Shown here: in pieces, positions 36,635-46,247 of the stretch
Numbering within the stretch: the first letter of the stretch is position 1
Layout: the number at the start of each line of letters is the position of its first letter
NCBI RefSeq assembly: GCF_020539485.1
Contig: NZ_JACDXU010000002.1
Location: forward strand, 124,001-188,000
Reading direction: 5' to 3'
Length of the DNA stretch: 64,000 bases
From: Fulverythrobacter ferritrahens
Lineage (GTDB): Bacteria > Pseudomonadota > Alphaproteobacteria > Sphingomonadales > Sphingomonadaceae
Made by a program: the position numbers and the translations under genes
Notes under the pieces: model-generated
Told to the model about the DNA's origin: nothing
Database searches by the model: none
What the model saw: the letters and a program-made list of their open reading frames with translations, nothing else

Positions 36635-37413
36635 GCCGCTTTCCTCTTTTCGGGCAGTCGGGAAATCAATTCGCGCGCCAGCGCCATATAGGCCCGGCTT
36701 CCTGTGCAGGAGTGATCATAGATCAGCGCAGGCAGGCCGTGGCTCGGCGCTTCCGACAGACGGACGTTCCGGGGAATCACGGAATCGAAAACCAGATTGC
36801 CCAGGCATCCGCGCACATCTTCGGAAACCTGATCCGTCAGCCGGTTCCGCCGATCAAACATGGTCAGCGCAACGCCGACAATTCCCAGATCGGGGTTGAA
36901 CAATTGCTGGACCTTTTCAACCGTCTGCAACAGCTGACTCAGGCCCTCAAGCGCAAAGAATTCACACTGGAGCGGCACCAGCAATGTGTCGGCAGCAGTC
37001 AGCGCATTGAGCGTCAACAGGCCAAGCGAAGGTGGGCAATCGATAAAGCACACATCGTGGCCGGTATGCCCCGTGAAGGCCCGGCGCAACTGCCCTGCCC
37101 GGTCTTCGAAATCCACCAGTTCGATTTCCGCGCCACTGAGATCTACAGTGGCAGGAATGACATCGAGCCCCGGGATTGAACTCGGCACGGTGGCCTCGAC
37201 CACACTCGCTTCACCCAAAAGAACATCATAGCTCGAAATCGTCCGGTGACGAGGATCGATCCCCGTGCCAGTAGAGGCATTTCCCTGCGGATCGAGATCC
37301 ACCAGCAAGGTCTTCCATCCAGTCGCGGCCATGGCTGTGGCCATGTTGATAGCGGTAGTGGTCTTGCCCACTCCACCCTTCTGGTTCGCAATGGCAATTC
37401 GGATCATTGGCAT
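36631..37413 (-). CDS. parA: Chromosome partitioning ATPase ParA
   Basis: Deviant-Walker ATPase that binds nucleoid DNA and moves ParB-parS complexes. The 260 residues begin [23 protein letters not shown], with the signature lysine in KGGVGKTT at 12-19. The A' motif is LLVDLDPQGNAS and Walker B is VCFIDCPPSL. Start codon TAATG overlaps the rsmG stop by one base; an internal ATG at 37407 is possible. It is part of the leftward mnmE-mnmG-rsmG-parA-parB cluster, conserved in alphaproteobacteria near the origin. Confidence 0.97.
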   Translation of the reverse strand: MPMIRIAIANQKGGVGKTTTAINMATAMAATGWKTLLVDLDPQGNASTGTGIDPRHRTISSYDVLLGEASVVEATVPSSIPGLDVIPATVDLSGAEIELVDFEDRAGQLRRAFTGHTGHDVCFIDCPPSLGLLTLNALTAADTLLVPLQCEFFALEGLSQLLQTVEKVQQLFNPDLGIVGVALTMFDRRNRLTDQVSEDVRGCLGNLVFDSVIPRNVRLSEAPSHGLPALIYDHSCTGSRAYMALARELISRLPEKRKAA

Positions 37414-38096
37414 TAGCCTCGCTTGCTGCCTGGGCCCGATTCAAGCCCTGTCCCGACTCGTTCAAGCCGACCGACGATAATCCCCGCCTCTGGATCGGTG
37501 CAGGACTGTTCCACGTGGAACAGCCTGGACATCGATTCGGGCAGCGATGCCAAATCCTGGGCTGCGGAACGGCCTTTCGGCAACAACCATATAGTCCGAT
37601 TTGTGGAAAAGCGTGCGGAAAGATCGATGAGTTTCTGCATCGGTGCAAACGCACGTGCGGAAATGACTCCCGCTGGCTGAGACGGCACCACTTCCAACCG
37701 GGATGCGACCACACTGCAGTGTTCCAGACCCAGCTCCACACGGACGCGTTCCAACCAGTCAGTGCGCTTACGGCGTGATTCGATCAGACGAACATCCCAT
37801 TCGGGTCGCAATACGGCGATCACGAGCCCCGGAAACCCTGCGCCCGTGCCAAGATCAAGCCAGGGCCCGTCAAGTGACGTTCCACGTGGAACATGGGCAA
37901 GCAGTTGCGCAGAATCCGCAATATGGCGCAACCACGCCGTTGGCAGCGATGCTGCGGCAATGAGATTTTGCCGCTCATTTTCTTCCCGCAACATCGCCGT
38001 CAGGCGGTCGAGACGGTCCAGCGCGACCTGATCGCCAAACTGCGCCACATAAGCACGAGCCTCTACCTCGTCCTTGAGAAGCTCATTTTGAGTCAT
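37413..38096 (-). CDS. rsmG: 16S rRNA (guanine527-N7)-methyltransferase RsmG
   Basis: Methylates G527 of 16S rRNA; loss gives streptomycin resistance in many bacteria. The 227 residues contain the SAM-binding motif [17 protein letters not shown] and the family segments [18 protein letters not shown] and [13 protein letters not shown]. Two parS-like palindromes fall within this gene (37507-37522 and 37878-37893). The C-terminal 20 residues are non-conserved. ATGA overlap with mnmG upstream and TAATG overlap with parA downstream. Confidence 0.96.
   Translation of the reverse strand: MTQNELLKDEVEARAYVAQFGDQVALDRLDRLTAMLREENERQNLIAAASLPTAWLRHIADSAQLLAHVPRGTSLDGPWLDLGTGAGFPGLVIAVLRPEWDVRLIESRRKRTDWLERVRVELGLEHCSVVASRLEVVPSQPAGVISARAFAPMQKLIDLSARFSTNRTIWLLPKGRSAAQDLASLPESMSRLFHVEQSCTDPEAGIIVGRLERVGTGLESGPGSKRG
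37507..37522. promoter_or_regulatory. parS: parS site 1, inside rsmG
   Basis: TGTTCCACGTGGAACA, a perfect 16-base palindrome close to the bacterial parS consensus (TGTTNCACGTGAAACA). It lies in the rsmG coding sequence, where it encodes Leu-Phe-His-Val-Glu-Gln. Confidence 0.9.
37878..37893. promoter_or_regulatory. parS: parS site 2, inside rsmG
   Basis: CGTTCCACGTGGAACA, matching site 1 at 15 of 16 positions with a perfect 14-base core (37879-37892). In rsmG it encodes Val-Pro-Arg-Gly-Thr, a different reading frame of the motif than in site 1. Confidence 0.85.
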
Positions 38097-39961
38097 GCGG
38101 CCTCACCCATCCGGCGGCGCGCGTGAACAAGCAAGGCCGCCAGCGCCGCCGGAGTAATACCGGGAACTCGTCCTGCGGCAGAGAGCGTCTCAGGCCGCGC
38201 AGCATCGAGCCGCTCAACCATTTCACGTGAGAGCCCGGGGACAGAAGCGAAAGGAAATCCCTCCCCAAGGGGTACTGTCTCGCTTGCCCGTAAATCGCGC
38301 AGTTCTGCATCCTGCCGTGCGAGATAGGGCGCATAGGCGGCATCCTCTGCCAGTTCCAATGCAATCTCGCTCTCCGGATCGAAACCATCGGAGAACCAGC
38401 GCGAGAGATCCTTCAACTCAACACCGCCAAAGCGCAACCATTCCCGCAGAGAGCGCTTGCCACCATCGGGCCTGACCGGAAGGCCCTTGCCGGCAAGCTC
38501 GACTGCCCCCAATTCCCGATCCAGAGCCTCGTTCCATTTCACCCGATCTATCTCGCGCTGACGGAACCATTGCATCCGTTCCTCCCCAACACACCCGGCC
38601 TCGACCGCCATGGGAGTGAGCCGAGTAGTCGCATTATTCGCTCGCAACCTCAGGCGATACTCCGCCCGCGCAGTAAGCATACGATATGGCTCACTGACAC
38701 CGTGGAGGGTGAGATCATCAATCATCACAGCCATGTAACTATTGGCACGATCAAGCGAAGGTGTTTCACGTGAAACCACGGCAGCTGCTGCGTTCATTCC
38801 CGCGACCAGTCCTTGCGCAGCGGCTTCTTCATACCCCGTGGTTCCGTTGATCTGGCCTGCGCAATAAAGCCCTGGAATTGCGCGGAGTTCCAACGTTGGA
38901 CGTAATGCACGTGGATCGATATGGTCATATTCAACCGCATAGCCCGGTACTTCCATCGTAACGGTCTCCAGCCCCTCCATCGTACGGAGCATGGCGAGTT
39001 GCACATCTGCTGGAAGAGAAGTGCTGATGCCATTGGGATAGACAAGATGCGTACCAAGACCCTCTGGCTCCAGAAATACCTGATGGCCATCCCGATCGGC
39101 AAAACGATGAATCTTGTCCTCGATGGAGGGACAGTAGCGCGGCCCCCTCGCGTCGATTGCCCCGGTAAAAAGTGGCGAGCGATGGAGGTTGGCACGAATC
39201 ACGTCATGGCTACGCTCGTTCGTTCGGGTGATCGCACAGAATATCTGCGGATTCCGGCGAGCAGCGGTGAGCGGTGACATCGTCCAGAAATCCGCATCAC
39301 TCGGCTGCTCATCCAGCCGCGCCCAATCGATTGTCCGTCCATCAAGCCGAGGCGGGGTGCCGGTCTTGAGTCTTGCCATAGGCAGCTTTGCTTCACGCAT
39401 CTGCGCGGCCATACGCTGAGCCGAGGCTTCCCCAATACGTCCTCCGGATAGCCTTTCCTCTCCGCGGAAAAGCGTACCACCAAGAAACGTGCCCGTGCAG
39501 AGAATGACGGCCTCAGCCAGAATCCTCCTACCGTCCCCGAGAACGATACCAGCCACCCTGCCCTGTTCGAAGATGAGTTCCGCCGCTTCGCCTTCAATAC
39601 AGGACAGGTTCTCCTGCTTGGCGATCATTTTCTGAACAGCACGCTTGAACAAGCTGCGATCTGCCTGGATGCGCGGCCCCCAAACCGCGCTGCCCTTTGA
39701 CCGATTGAGCATGCGATAATGAATGGCAGCTGCATCGGCCGCCCGCCCGATCAAGCCGTCAAAGGCATCGACTTCCCGAACCAGATGACCTTTGCCGAGA
39801 CCGCCAATCGCCGGATTGCAGCTCATCGCGCCAATAGCCCGAAGGTCAAAGCTCACCAGCGCTGTGCGCGCGCCCATCCGTGCGGCAACCGCAGCCGCCT
39901 CGCAGCCGGCGTGGCCACCGCCGACAACCACAATGTCGAAGCTATTTCCGGAAGAACTCAT
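38093..39961 (-). CDS. mnmG: tRNA uridine-5-carboxymethylaminomethyl modification enzyme MnmG
   Basis: FAD-dependent partner of MnmE in wobble-uridine modification (cmnm5U34). The 622 residues start [23 protein letters not shown] with the Rossmann GxGxxG motif. They contain [32 protein letters not shown] and the cysteine motif RYCPSIEDK. The conserved Tyr/Arg-rich [16 protein letters not shown] and LAGQ-type [13 protein letters not shown] follow. The ATG at 39961 lies after a parS site in the 75-base gap behind mnmE. A third parS-like site is embedded in the coding region. Confidence 0.97.
   Translation of the reverse strand: MSSSGNSFDIVVVGGGHAGCEAAAVAARMGARTALVSFDLRAIGAMSCNPAIGGLGKGHLVREVDAFDGLIGRAADAAAIHYRMLNRSKGSAVWGPRIQADRSLFKRAVQKMIAKQENLSCIEGEAAELIFEQGRVAGIVLGDGRRILAEAVILCTGTFLGGTLFRGEERLSGGRIGEASAQRMAAQMREAKLPMARLKTGTPPRLDGRTIDWARLDEQPSDADFWTMSPLTAARRNPQIFCAITRTNERSHDVIRANLHRSPLFTGAIDARGPRYCPSIEDKIHRFADRDGHQVFLEPEGLGTHLVYPNGISTSLPADVQLAMLRTMEGLETVTMEVPGYAVEYDHIDPRALRPTLELRAIPGLYCAGQINGTTGYEEAAAQGLVAGMNAAAAVVSRETPSLDRANSYMAVMIDDLTLHGVSEPYRMLTARAEYRLRLRANNATTRLTPMAVEAGCVGEERMQWFRQREIDRVKWNEALDRELGAVELAGKGLPVRPDGGKRSLREWLRFGGVELKDLSRWFSDGFDPESEIALELAEDAAYAPYLARQDAELRDLRASETVPLGEGFPFASVPGLSREMVERLDAARPETLSAAGRVPGITPAALAALLVHARRRMGEAA
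38762..38777. promoter_or_regulatory. parS: parS site 3, inside mnmG
   Basis: TGTTTCACGTGAAACC, 15 of 16 to the consensus with a perfect 14-base core (38763-38776). Within mnmG it encodes Val-Ser-Arg-Glu-Thr. Confidence 0.9.
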
Positions 39962-40008
39962 CGCAGCGCCGATACTGCCTCTGGTGACTCGGGTCAAAGA
40001 CCTTGCGA

Positions 40009-40024
40009 TGTTCCACGTGAAACA
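40009..40024. promoter_or_regulatory. parS: parS site 4, between mnmE and mnmG
   Basis: TGTTCCACGTGAAACA, an exact match to the consensus with C at the variable position. It is the only one of the four outside coding sequence (mnmE stop at 40037, mnmG start at 39961). Confidence 0.92.
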
Positions 40025-40036
40025 TGCCTCCGGAAT

Positions 40037-41311
40037 TCACTTGCCGATACAGAACCGCCCAAACAAGGCATCCAGCATATCCTCCGTCGCTGAGCGGCCA
40101 ATCAAACGGTCGAAGGACAGGCGCGCAAGCCGAAGCTGCTCTGCCAACAACAACGGATCGCTTTCCGCTGCCGCGCTGCCCAGAGCAGTAAAGGCATCTC
40201 CAAGCAAACTACGCTGCCTGAGGTTCAAAGCAGCCTGGCCGGGCCGCGGCATTGCTACACGTGCAACAGCAACGAGATCTCGTTTCAGACCCATTACTCC
40301 CTCGCCCGTCAATCCTGAGACGCGATGGCGCGGGTGCGCCTTGCACGGGTGCCCCGACACATCGATCTGTGTTTCGATCTCCCATGCGCCCACCGGGCCT
40401 TCACCCTCAGGACCAAGCCAGAGAACGAGATCCGCCTTTTCCAGCTCTGCTTGGGCTCGCGCGATGCCGATAGCCTCGATCTCCTCTGCTCCTTCCTCTC
40501 GCAGGCCTGCCGTATCGATGAAGCAGAAAGGAAGTCCATCCAACGCAACCGGGTGAATCAGAACGTCACGGGTCGTGCCTGCGCTTGGGGAAGTGATTGC
40601 CGCCTCGGTCTCAACCAGTGCGTTAAAGAGCGTGGACTTACCCGCATTGGGTGGACCGGCGAGGACCACGCGAAACCCTTCCCGCAATGTCTCAGCGTGA
40701 GGCGCATCAAGAGCCTTACCTATTTCCTCGGTAATGCCCTGAATGTCGGCGGTGAAATCCGGAGGGAGGACAGCAACATCATCCTCATCCGCAAAATCGA
40801 GCACTGCCTCAACTCGCGCGGAGCAGGTCAGAACACGGTCCCGCCAATCAATAACCTGGCGTGACAGCAAACCACCCGCCATCTCCACTGCCGCCCGCCG
40901 CTGAAGCTCTGTCTCTGCCAGCAGAAGATCGGCAAGGCCTTCTGCCTCAGCGAGGTCCATCCGGCCATTGGCGAAAGCGCGGCGAGTGAATTCCCCCGGC
41001 TCCGCCCGACGCAGACCACTGAACCGCGCCAATGCTTTCTCCACCCCGGCAATAACCGCCCGGCCCCCGTGGAGATGCAGTTCAGCCAAATCCTCCCCAG
41101 TTGCTGTATGCGGTCCCGGAAACCAAAGGACGAGAGCCTGATCGAGCACGCTGCCGTCAACATCCCGCAGCGTCCTGAAACTGGCATGCCGAGGTATGGG
41201 CAAAGCGCCTGCAAGATTGCGCAAGGCCTCGCCTGCCTGCGGCCCGCTGATGCGCAGCACCCCGATCGCTGCCGGAGGTTGCCCGCTGGAGAGAGCGAAA
41301 ATCGTATTCAT
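40037..41311 (-). CDS. mnmE: tRNA modification GTPase MnmE
   Basis: GTPase that forms the cmnm5 group on U34 of certain tRNAs together with MnmG. The 424-residue protein starts MNTIFALSSGQPPAAIGVLRISG. It contains the N-terminal formyl-THF-binding domain, the G domain with G1 AGPPNAGKSTLFNAL and G3 FIDTAGLREE, and the catalytic CIGK C-terminus. The ATG at 41311 is preferred over a GTG two codons earlier. Confidence 0.96.
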   Translation of the reverse strand: MNTIFALSSGQPPAAIGVLRISGPQAGEALRNLAGALPIPRHASFRTLRDVDGSVLDQALVLWFPGPHTATGEDLAELHLHGGRAVIAGVEKALARFSGLRRAEPGEFTRRAFANGRMDLAEAEGLADLLLAETELQRRAAVEMAGGLLSRQVIDWRDRVLTCSARVEAVLDFADEDDVAVLPPDFTADIQGITEEIGKALDAPHAETLREGFRVVLAGPPNAGKSTLFNALVETEAAITSPSAGTTRDVLIHPVALDGLPFCFIDTAGLREEGAEEIEAIGIARAQAELEKADLVLWLGPEGEGPVGAWEIETQIDVSGHPCKAHPRHRVSGLTGEGVMGLKRDLVAVARVAMPRPGQAALNLRQRSLLGDAFTALGSAAAESDPLLLAEQLRLARLSFDRLIGRSATEDMLDALFGRFCIGK

Positions 41312-41343
41312 CCGCACGCGCCTAGCGCAAATGTCCGGGCAGG

Positions 41344-41610
41344 TCAGCGGCCAGGCTTATCGCCCTTGTTCTTCGCCCCTTCCGTAAAGGCGGCACCGCT
41401 TTCCATGAAATTCTGGAACAGCTTCAATCCCAACTGTCCCATCGGAGCGAGATTCTTGGCATATTCCTGAAGCTGATCGACATTGGTCACACCCTGCATC
41501 GCCTTGGCAATCGCATCCATGTAGACTTGATTGGCTTTCTCCACGTCAGGTAGACCCATGAAGCGACGCGCCTCTTCCGGGGTACAATCGATCTCGACAT
41601 GGACCTTCAT
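41344..41610 (-). CDS. DUF6489 family protein
   Basis: An 88-residue protein starting MKVHVEIDCTPEEARRFMGLPDVEKANQVYMDAIAKAMQ, typical of the small DUF6489 family of alphaproteobacteria. The C-terminal half (QLGLKLFQNFMESGAAFTEGAKNK) is helical. An AAGGAGG ribosome site lies 7 bases ahead of the ATG, so expression is probably high. Family function is unknown; it sits directly upstream of mnmE with a 32-base gap. Confidence 0.85.
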   Translation of the reverse strand: MKVHVEIDCTPEEARRFMGLPDVEKANQVYMDAIAKAMQGVTNVDQLQEYAKNLAPMGQLGLKLFQNFMESGAAFTEGAKNKGDKPGR

Positions 41611-41746
41611 TATGGAGCCTCCTTGAGCGGAAATGCCTGTAAGACAAACGGCGATCTGGTTTGCAGGCTGCAAGGCTGTCACAGCGTGCTGGCAAAGTCC
41701 ATCGCCGGGCAATAGCTTGCGCTTCAGGCAGCGAGAGGAGATTCCC

Positions 41747-42445
41747 ATGGCCACCAATCTCAGCATTCCCGCCCTAAACGGCGAAGGTAACATTCCCGCA
41801 TGGTGTTCACGCCCCGAGGGAACTCCACGAGCAGCCGTGGTCGTAATCCCCGAGATCTTCGGCGTTAATGCCGGCATCACGCAGAAATGCGACGACTGGG
41901 CAGCACACGGCTATCTAGCTCTCGCCCCCGATCTGTTCTGGCGTTTTGCGCCGGGAAGCGACCTGAACCCCGATGTCGAAGCAGAGTTCAAGCAGGCGAT
42001 CGACAATATGATGCAATATTCTGCCGATGATGGGGTGAAAGACATTGAAGCCTGCGTGAAATTCATTCGCGCGGAAATGGGCGTGGCGAAGGTTGGCGCC
42101 GTCGGTTTCTGCCTGGGAGGCAGGCTCGCTTATATGGCCGCCGCTCGCACGGATGTGGACGCCAGCGTAGGTTATTACGGTGTAATGATCGATCAGATGC
42201 TGGACGAAGCTCATGCCATCGCCCGGCCATTGTTGCTGCACGTCCCCACGGCGGATCATTTCGTAAGTCCGGAAGCTCAGACAGCGATGCACAAGGCGCT
42301 CGACCCTCATCCCCGGGTGACGCTTTATGATTATGATGGGCTGGATCACGGCTTTGCCGCGACATCAGGCAAGCGCCGCAATGAGGAAGGCGCACAATTG
42401 GCGGATGCTAGGACGCGGGAATTCCTTGCGGAAAACCTCGCTTAA
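41747..42445 (+). CDS. Dienelactone hydrolase family protein
   Basis: Alpha/beta-hydrolase of 232 residues. The cysteine nucleophile elbow is GAVGFCLGGRLAYMAA (about residue 123) and the catalytic histidine lies in YDGLDHGFAA; the acid is probably the Asp in VPTADHFVSP. It starts MATNLSIPALNGEGNIPAWCSRP. A GAGAGGAG site lies 6 bases ahead of the ATG at 41747. Such proteins degrade dienelactones from chlorocatechol or act as general esterases; context gives no pathway. It is the only rightward gene in this leftward stretch, and its stop shares TTAA with the convergent ATPase gene. Confidence 0.88.
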   Translation: MATNLSIPALNGEGNIPAWCSRPEGTPRAAVVVIPEIFGVNAGITQKCDDWAAHGYLALAPDLFWRFAPGSDLNPDVEAEFKQAIDNMMQYSADDGVKDIEACVKFIRAEMGVAKVGAVGFCLGGRLAYMAAARTDVDASVGYYGVMIDQMLDEAHAIARPLLLHVPTADHFVSPEAQTAMHKALDPHPRVTLYDYDGLDHGFAATSGKRRNEEGAQLADARTREFLAENLA

Positions 42446-42984
42446 GCCTGATCTAGCTCACCGATTATAAACATCAGCCGTTTTTCTACGGCTGCCAGCG
42501 GCAGATCAATCGGATCATATCCATAGTGGCGCCATGCGGCGATAACTGCCGCATCGCTCGCCACCGCAGCTTCCCAGTCCTGAATACGCTCCGCATCCTG
42601 GGCGTATATTTCGCGCCAAGGCGGAGCGCGGAACACCGGCCCCTCATAACGCAATTCACGGCAGATTCTGCCCAGTTCTGCTGGCACAGGCAACCCGTCC
42701 AACAGGAGAAAGCCTGCAATATCGGGAAATCCGCGATCGAATAGAACTGGCGCGAAGTGATGGCTGCTATTCTTGAATGCAGCCATCTCATGCCACAGCA
42801 TTGCTTCAGCAAAGCCGACTGGATCATGCTCGCGCAGTTCCATCCCGCCCGGCGCCTGAAGAATCTCCCGCGCCACTTCGGGAGAGACCACCAGGCCAGC
42901 AGCGGCAGCTGTATCGAGCAAGGTGGACTTGCCCGCCCCCGGTCCGCCGGTAACCACCGAGCGGAAGGGGAAGCGAGCCGCCAT
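42442..42984 (-). CDS. AAA family ATPase (P-loop kinase-like)
   Basis: A 180-residue P-loop protein: MAARFPFRSVVTGGPGAGKSTLLDTAAAAGLVVSPEVARE, then VLFDRGFPDIAGFLLLDGLPVP and DPIDLPLAAVEKRLMFI. It matches the AAA_28/NadR-like family of predicted nucleotide or nicotinamide kinases whose substrate is unknown. It starts 7 bases after rho in the same direction. Its end overlaps the convergent hydrolase stop. Confidence 0.8.
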   Translation of the reverse strand: MAARFPFRSVVTGGPGAGKSTLLDTAAAAGLVVSPEVAREILQAPGGMELREHDPVGFAEAMLWHEMAAFKNSSHHFAPVLFDRGFPDIAGFLLLDGLPVPAELGRICRELRYEGPVFRAPPWREIYAQDAERIQDWEAAVASDAAVIAAWRHYGYDPIDLPLAAVEKRLMFIIGELDQA

Positions 42985-42991
42985 TCGAACC

Positions 42992-44248
42992 TTACTGGTT
43001 CATCGTTGCGAAGAAATCTTCGTTGGTCTTGGAATCCTTCATCTTGTCGAGAAGGAATTCCATCGCATCGACTGTGCCCATCTGCATGAGGATACGACGA
43101 AGCACCCACATCTTGCTGAGCTGATCCTTGCCTACGAGCAGTTCTTCCTTGCGGGTACCGCTCTTGCCGACGTCGAGCGCCGGGAAGATGCGCTTGTCCG
43201 CAACCTTGCGATCAAGCACGATTTCCGAGTTACCGGTGCCCTTGAATTCCTCGAAGATAACTTCGTCCATACGGCTGCCTGTATCGATCAGTGCGGTGGC
43301 AATGATCGAGAGCGAGCCGCCTTCCTCAATGTTACGGGCCGCGCCGAAGAAGCGCTTCGGCCGCTGCAGCGCGTTGGCATCCACACCGCCGGTCAGCACC
43401 TTGCCGGAGCTAGGCACCACAGTGTTATAGGCACGGCCAAGGCGCGTGATGGAATCCAAAAGGATCACCACATCCTTCTTGTGCTCGACCAGGCGTTTGG
43501 CCTTTTCGATAACCATTTCAGCAACTTGCACGTGACGGGAAGCGGGTTCGTCAAATGTCGAGGAGATCACCTCGCCATTCACCGAGCGTTGCATGTCGGT
43601 CACTTCTTCCGGTCGTTCATCCACAAGCAGAACGATCAGGAACACTTCGGGATGATTGTCGGTGATCGCCTTGGCGATGTTCTGCAGCAGCACCGTCTTA
43701 CCGGTACGCGGCGGTGCCACGATCAGCGCGCGCTGGCCCTTGCCCTGCGGCGCGATCAGATCGATCACGCGGGCGGACTTGTCCTTCACCGTGGGATCAA
43801 CCGTATCGAGAACCAGGCGCTCATCGGGATAGAGCGGGGTCAGATTGTCGAAATTGGTGCGGTGACGCACCGCGTCCGGGTGATCGAAATTGACGCTGGT
43901 AAGCTTGGTCAGCGCGAAATAGCGTTCACCGTCCTTGGGTGCGCGGATTTCGCCTTCCACCGTATCGCCCGTGCGCAGGCCCCATTTCCGGACCTGGTTG
44001 GGCGAAACATAGATATCATCCGGACCGGCGAGATAATTCGCTTCCGGGCTGCGCAGGAAGCCGAAACCATCCTGCAGCACTTCGATGGTGCCGACGCCGA
44101 GGATTTCCTCCCCGTCTTCGGCCACTTCCTTGAGGATCGCGAACATCAGATCCTGACGGCGCATGGTGGATGCGCCTTCGACCTCATATTCCTCCGCCAT
44201 GGCAACCAGTTCGGCCGGCGTCCTCTTCTTCAATTCTTTAAGATGCAT
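42992..44248 (-). CDS. rho: Transcription termination factor Rho
   Basis: Hexameric RNA-dependent helicase that ends unstructured transcripts. The 418 residues contain the N-terminal helical domain ([19 protein letters not shown]) and the RNA-binding domain (about 50-118, [13 protein letters not shown]). Walker A lies in [18 protein letters not shown] (about 179-187), followed by the Q and R loops ([15 protein letters not shown]). The length is typical. A 202-base leader separates it from hemJ; rho leaders are often autoregulated, but no specific element could be identified. Confidence 0.97.
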   Translation of the reverse strand: MHLKELKKRTPAELVAMAEEYEVEGASTMRRQDLMFAILKEVAEDGEEILGVGTIEVLQDGFGFLRSPEANYLAGPDDIYVSPNQVRKWGLRTGDTVEGEIRAPKDGERYFALTKLTSVNFDHPDAVRHRTNFDNLTPLYPDERLVLDTVDPTVKDKSARVIDLIAPQGKGQRALIVAPPRTGKTVLLQNIAKAITDNHPEVFLIVLLVDERPEEVTDMQRSVNGEVISSTFDEPASRHVQVAEMVIEKAKRLVEHKKDVVILLDSITRLGRAYNTVVPSSGKVLTGGVDANALQRPKRFFGAARNIEEGGSLSIIATALIDTGSRMDEVIFEEFKGTGNSEIVLDRKVADKRIFPALDVGKSGTRKEELLVGKDQLSKMWVLRRILMQMGTVDAMEFLLDKMKDSKTNEDFFATMNQ

Positions 44249-44450
44249 GTGTTTGTTCCACTCGGGATATTTTCGGGAAGCCGGCAGGTCATCAGGGCTT
44301 GGAGAAAGCAGACCCTACCGCCCGGAATGGCGGCTATAGCCGGATTTCCCCGGAAATAGGCGCCACGCGCCCTCGCGTCAATTCGCAATGGAAGCGCAAG
44401 TGGCACAGCCTGCCGCAAATTGCGTTCCTGTCCGGGTCAGGCCGAAATAT

Positions 44451-44903
44451 TCAGAAGGGCTTGATGATTACCAGCACCACGATCAGCGCAGCCGCCATCC
44501 CCGGGATTTCATTGAGCATGCGCAGTTTCCGGCCTTCCAGCTTACGCTCACCCCTGGCAAGCGCCTTGGCATAGGCTGAAAGCCAGCCATGATAACCTGA
44601 AAGGATCAGGACCAGCAGCAGCTTGGCGTGAAACCATCCCTGGCTGAAAGCGCCAATCTGCCATGCCAGCAACAGGCCCAGAACCCACACCACGATGATC
44701 GAGGGCAACAGGATGATCTTCAACAGCTTGCGCTCCCGATCGATCCATACGCCGTTTTCCGGGGAATCCGGCGCACATTCCTGATGATACACGAAATAGC
44801 GCGGCAGCATGAAGAGCCCGGCCATCCAGAAGATCACAAAAATGATATGGCCGGCCTTGAGCCAGTAATAGAGCATGGAGAGCACTTCCTGCATGCGAGC
44901 CAT
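44451..44903 (-). CDS. hemJ: Protoporphyrinogen IX oxidase HemJ
   Basis: Inner-membrane haem-dependent enzyme that oxidises protoporphyrinogen IX. The 150 residues have four hydrophobic segments and the family motif WLKAGHIIFVIFWMAGLFMLPRYFVYHQE with the conserved histidine. The second segment carries LKIILLPSIIVVWVLGLLLAW and the C-terminus IPGMAAALIVVLVIIKPF. The start is unclear: ATG 44903 has no ribosome site, and ATG 44876 (MLYYWLK) has an AGGAAG ahead of it. In this clade HemJ is next to hemE, as here. Confidence 0.93.
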   Translation of the reverse strand: MARMQEVLSMLYYWLKAGHIIFVIFWMAGLFMLPRYFVYHQECAPDSPENGVWIDRERKLLKIILLPSIIVVWVLGLLLAWQIGAFSQGWFHAKLLLVLILSGYHGWLSAYAKALARGERKLEGRKLRMLNEIPGMAAALIVVLVIIKPF

Positions 44904-45013
44904 TTACGCCAAAATGGCATAGGATTCACCCGCATATTTTGGCCGGCATGTGGCAGAGCGGACGTGACGGGGTCAAGAGATCGGATAGCCGTGTACGCCC
45001 TGCCCGTCGACGC

Positions 45014-46039
45014 TCAACTGCCCCAGGCGCGAACAACCTCGATCAATCGTTCGACATTGGCGATCGGGGTCGTCTGACCGATTCCATGGCCCAGATTGAA
45101 TACATGGGGCCGCCCGGCAAAAGCATCGAGCACATGGCGAGCTTGTTGATCCAGTTCCTCGCCGCCCGACAACAGTAACAGCGGATCGAGATTGCCCTGC
45201 ACCGGCATGCCTTCCGGCAGTGCCTTGGCAGCCCAGAGAGGATCGACGGTTTCGTCCACGCCAATGGCATCGACACCTGTCTCACGGGCATAGGCCGATA
45301 GTTTCTCGCCCGATCCTTTCGGGAAACCAATCAGCGGGATCAGGGGATGACGGCGCTTCATCTCCACAGCAATCGCTACATTCGGTGCGATCACCCAGCG
45401 CTCATATTGCGCAGGGGAAAGGCTACCTGCCCAGCTGTCAAACAGTTGCAGTGCTTCCGCGCCCGCTTCTACCTGCCCCGAAAGATATTCCACCGTGACC
45501 GCTACGATTGCATCCACGATCGCCTGAAACGCTTGAGGATCGCGATAGGCATATTCGCGTGTGACATGTTGATCCCGGCTACCTTCGCCCGCGACCATAT
45601 AAGTTGCGACCGTCCAGGGACTGCCTGCAAAGCCCAGCATGGTCACCTCTGGCGACAAGTTGGCCTTTACCCGTCTCACCGTCTCGTAAATCGGTGAGAG
45701 ACGCTCAGGTACGGCTTCCAGCCCCTCCAGAGCGGTATCGATGAGCTTTGGAGAAAGGTGTGGGCCCTCGCCCGCCAGGAATTTGAGATCTTGTCCCAGT
45801 GCATAAGGCACGATCAGAATGTCCGAAAACAGGATTGCTCCGTCAAATCCGAAACGCCGCAAGGGCTGAATCGTGATTTCGGCTGCGGCTTCTGAATCAT
45901 AGACGAGTTCAAGGAAACCGCCCTTTTCGGCCCGCAGCGCACGATATTCGGGGAGGTAGCGGCCGGCCTGGCGCATCAACCAGATCGGGCGTCTTGAAAC
46001 GTTGGTTCCGCGGAGTGTTTCGAGCAGGGGTCCAGGCAT
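45014..46039 (-). CDS. hemE: Uroporphyrinogen decarboxylase
   Basis: Decarboxylates uroporphyrinogen III to coproporphyrinogen III in haem synthesis. The 341 residues begin MPGPLLETLRGTNVSRRPIWLMRQAGRYLPEYR. The first conserved block (RPxWxMRQAGRYxPEY) and the second (GFAGSPWTVATYMVAG) are complete. The ATG at 46039 was preferred to an in-frame TTG at 46054. The gene borders the predicted replication origin, as hemE does in Caulobacter, and the origin's A+T tract is expected to overlap its promoter. Confidence 0.96.
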   Translation of the reverse strand: MPGPLLETLRGTNVSRRPIWLMRQAGRYLPEYRALRAEKGGFLELVYDSEAAAEITIQPLRRFGFDGAILFSDILIVPYALGQDLKFLAGEGPHLSPKLIDTALEGLEAVPERLSPIYETVRRVKANLSPEVTMLGFAGSPWTVATYMVAGEGSRDQHVTREYAYRDPQAFQAIVDAIVAVTVEYLSGQVEAGAEALQLFDSWAGSLSPAQYERWVIAPNVAIAVEMKRRHPLIPLIGFPKGSGEKLSAYARETGVDAIGVDETVDPLWAAKALPEGMPVQGNLDPLLLLSGGEELDQQARHVLDAFAGRPHVFNLGHGIGQTTPIANVERLIEVVRAWGS

Positions 46040-46053
46040 TTCGGCAAGGTCCA

Positions 46054-46079
46054 ATCAAAAAAAGATATTAATTTATATA
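46054..46079. other. A+T-rich tract, candidate DNA-unwinding element
   Basis: ATCAAAAAAAGATATTAATT... to 46079 has only one or two G/C bases in 26. In a high-GC genome this is exceptional. It lies at the hemE edge of oriC and overlaps the expected hemE promoter. Confidence 0.7.
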
Positions 46080-46101
46080 GGGTTGTGGACTCTGTTGGTC
46101 C

Positions 46102-46110
46102 TGTGGATAT
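46102..46110 (-). promoter_or_regulatory. DnaA box, near-consensus (reverse)
   Basis: TGTGGATAT; reverse complement ATATCCACA, eight of nine to TTATCCACA. Confidence 0.65.
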
Positions 46111-46207
46111 CGGGGATTGCAGCGCCTTGCCCGATTTCTCCCGGATTGAACAGCCAATGTGGCTGATCGAATCGTGGAGCTGGGGCGTCAACGAGACTCT
46201 TTCCCCG

Positions 46208-46216
46208 TTGTCCACA
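46208..46216 (+). promoter_or_regulatory. DnaA box, near-consensus
   Basis: TTGTCCACA, eight of nine to TTATCCACA. Confidence 0.6.
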
Positions 46217-46238
46217 GCCTGTCGAAATCACTTTCCAC

Positions 46239-46247
46239 CTGTCCACA
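46239..46247 (+). promoter_or_regulatory. DnaA box, weak
   Basis: CTGTCCACA, seven of nine to TTATCCACA. Comparable to the weaker boxes of other alphaproteobacterial origins. Confidence 0.4.

Noticed and set aside
42923-44359. 478-codon open frame antisense to rho
   Set aside because: Shadow of rho with no conserved motif; codon composition follows the complementary strand.
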